A stretch of DNA of 64,000 nt, from positions 258,854 through 322,853 of the forward strand of contig JAHELC010000001.1 in the NCBI GenBank assembly GCA_024644405.1. The letters are read 5' to 3'. This DNA is from Nitrospinaceae bacterium (lineage in GTDB: Bacteria; Nitrospinota; Nitrospinia; Nitrospinales; Nitrospinaceae). This document shows positions 62,807-64,000 of this stretch, piece by piece (positions within the stretch are counted from its first letter, which is position 1; every line of letters begins with the position of its first letter). A program made the position numbers and the translations under genes. The notes beneath the pieces were generated by a model. That model was not told the DNA's origin. It ran no database searches and saw only the letters and a list, made by a program, of their open reading frames with translations.

Positions 62807-64000
62807 TTAGCCGACGCTGTTTTCGAGCTTGAGGGTCAACAGTTTCTGCGCTTCCACCGCGAACTCCATGGGAAGCTGTTTGAACACTTCCTTACAGAAT
62901 CCGTTGATGACGGCAGTAATCGCGTTCTCCCTTGAGATGCCCCTCTGCTCAAAATAGAACAGTTGTTCCTCGCTGATCTTGGAAGTCGACGCCTCATGTT
63001 CCAGCTGGACTGAATTGTTGGCGGTCTCGATATAGGGGAACGTGTGCGCACTGCACTGATCGCCCACCAGCATGCTGTCGCACTGCGTATAGTTGCGGGC
63101 ATTCGTAGCGCCCTTGTTCACCTTGACCAGCCCGCGGTAGCTGTTGCTGGAATGATCGGCGGAAATCCCCTTGGAGATGATGCTGGACTTGGTGTTTTTA
63201 CCGATGTGGATCATCTTGGTGCCGGTATCGGCCTGCATGTGACCATTGGTCAGCGCCACCGAGTAAAACTCACCCTGGGTGTTGTCGCCCTGCAGGATAC
63301 AGCTGGGATATTTCCAGGTGATGGCGGATCCGGTTTCCACCTGCGTCCACGAAATCTTGGAGTTGTCCCCAGCACACTTGCCGCGCTTGGTGACAAAATT
63401 GTAGATGCCGCCCTTGCCCGTTTCCGGATCGCCGGCGTACCAGTTCTGTACGGTGCTGTACTTGATCTCCGCATTGTCGAGCGTCACCAGCTCCACGACC
63501 GCCGCGTGCAGTTGGTTGGTATCGAACTGCGGCGCGGTACAACCTTCCAGATACGAAACGTAACTGTTCTCGGCGCATATGATCAGGGTGCGCTCGAACT
63601 GTCCGGTTTCTTCGGTATTGATGCGGAAGTAGGTGGACAGCTCCATCGGCGAAATCGTGTCCGGCGGAATATAAACGAACGACCCGTCGGTGAACACGGC
63701 GCTGTTGAGCGCGGCGTAATAATTGTCGCCGATCGGAACAACAGTGCCCAGATACTCCTCAACCAGTTCGGGATATTCCTGTAACGCTTCGGAAATGGGA
63801 CAGAAGATAATGCCCACTTCCATCAGTTTTTTCTTGTGGGTGGTGGCGACGCTGACGCTGTCGAACACCGCGTCAACCGCAACATTGGACAGGCGCTTCT
63901 GTTCGTCCAGCGGAATGCCCAGTTTCTCAAAGGTGCGGAGCAGCTCCGGATCGACTTCGTCGAGGCTTTCCAGCTTCTTCTTCGGCTTCGGCGCGGAGTA
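62807..64000 (-). CDS. sufB: SufB, Fe-S assembly complex subunit (N-terminus beyond the window)
   Basis: The frame is open from the sufB stop (62807) to the window edge, giving about 397 C-terminal residues of a protein of about 470. It shows [40 protein letters not shown], the assembly Cys in [60 protein letters not shown], and the cluster-linked Cys region [19 protein letters not shown]. The apparent start at 63868 is an internal GTG, so the gene extends past base 64000. First gene of sufBCDSU. Confidence 0.95.
   Translation of the reverse strand, partial: YSAPKPKKKLESLDEVDPELLRTFEKLGIPLDEQKRLSNVAVDAVFDSVSVATTHKKKLMEVGIIFCPISEALQEYPELVEEYLGTVVPIGDNYYAALNSAVFTDGSFVYIPPDTISPMELSTYFRINTEETGQFERTLIICAENSYVSYLEGCTAPQFDTNQLHAAVVELVTLDNAEIKYSTVQNWYAGDPETGKGGIYNFVTKRGKCAGDNSKISWTQVETGSAITWKYPSCILQGDNTQGEFYSVALTNGHMQADTGTKMIHIGKNTKSSIISKGISADHSSNSYRGLVKVNKGATNARNYTQCDSMLVGDQCSAHTFPYIETANNSVQLEHEASTSKISEEQLFYFEQRGISRENAITAVINGFCKEVFKQLPMEFAVEAQKLLTLKLENSVG

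Overview
The window is bacterial chromosomal DNA. It is G+C-rich apart from one AT-rich gene and carries about 58 protein genes. I saw no rRNA, tRNA or CRISPR array. The organism is Gram-negative: there is KDO synthesis (kdsA), a SurA/PrsA-like periplasmic isomerase, an AsmA-like protein, a two-partner-secretion outer membrane pore and several lipoproteins. It probably respires, with an sdhCAB of the di-haem cytochrome b558 type and a small c-type cytochrome. A DUF3386 protein (a family I know mainly from cyanobacteria), a yggT-divIVA-yggU cluster and a CHASE2 cyclase beside two-partner-secretion genes would fit a Nitrospina-like (Nitrospinota) or deltaproteobacterium-like lineage. That placement is inference only.

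Layout: 1-9.5 kb holds the truncated start of a 2-hydroxyacid dehydrogenase, an HU protein behind a sigma-54-like promoter, sdhCAB, ispH with an adjoining squalene/phytoene synthase, small membrane proteins and a family 4-like uracil-DNA glycosylase. 9.5-20 kb holds an aldo/keto reductase, a Urate_ox_N-like membrane protein, an AsmA-like protein, an Nfu scaffold, cstA, purA, a YkgJ-like protein and proB. 20.2-22.1 kb is an AT-rich segment with one unrecognised 569-residue membrane protein. 22-38 kb holds an NfeD/hydrolase/ankyrin operon, kdsA behind a degenerate receiver, a kelch protein, a nucleosidase, an RlmD-type methyltransferase, asnS, yggT-divIVA-yggU, mtnA, a nucleotidyltransferase, DUF3386, a foldase and a cytochrome c. 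38-48 kb holds a membrane spermidine-synthase-like fusion, a leucine-rich-repeat protein, and a DUF58/BatA-like pair followed by a transglutaminase-TPR-FGE fusion. 48-57.5 kb is a surface/signalling cluster: TpsB, FecR-domain protein, TpsA, CHASE2 adenylate cyclase and a tandem MshEN-like protein, with collagen-like and STN-domain proteins upstream. 57.5-64 kb is amrS and sufUSDCB, with sufB cut by the window edge.

Two structural themes stand out. First, several families of short palindromic repeats lie between genes, and they very often touch or include the stop codon of the neighbouring gene. Second, a 195-bp element upstream of asnS and yggT has 12-bp terminal inverted repeats and an exact 9-bp target duplication, so it is a MITE-like insertion; it contains a second inverted-repeat element. 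The most interesting candidate system is the 48.7-55.8 kb cluster, which places a secreted TpsA exoprotein beside cyclic-nucleotide sensing and synthesis genes.
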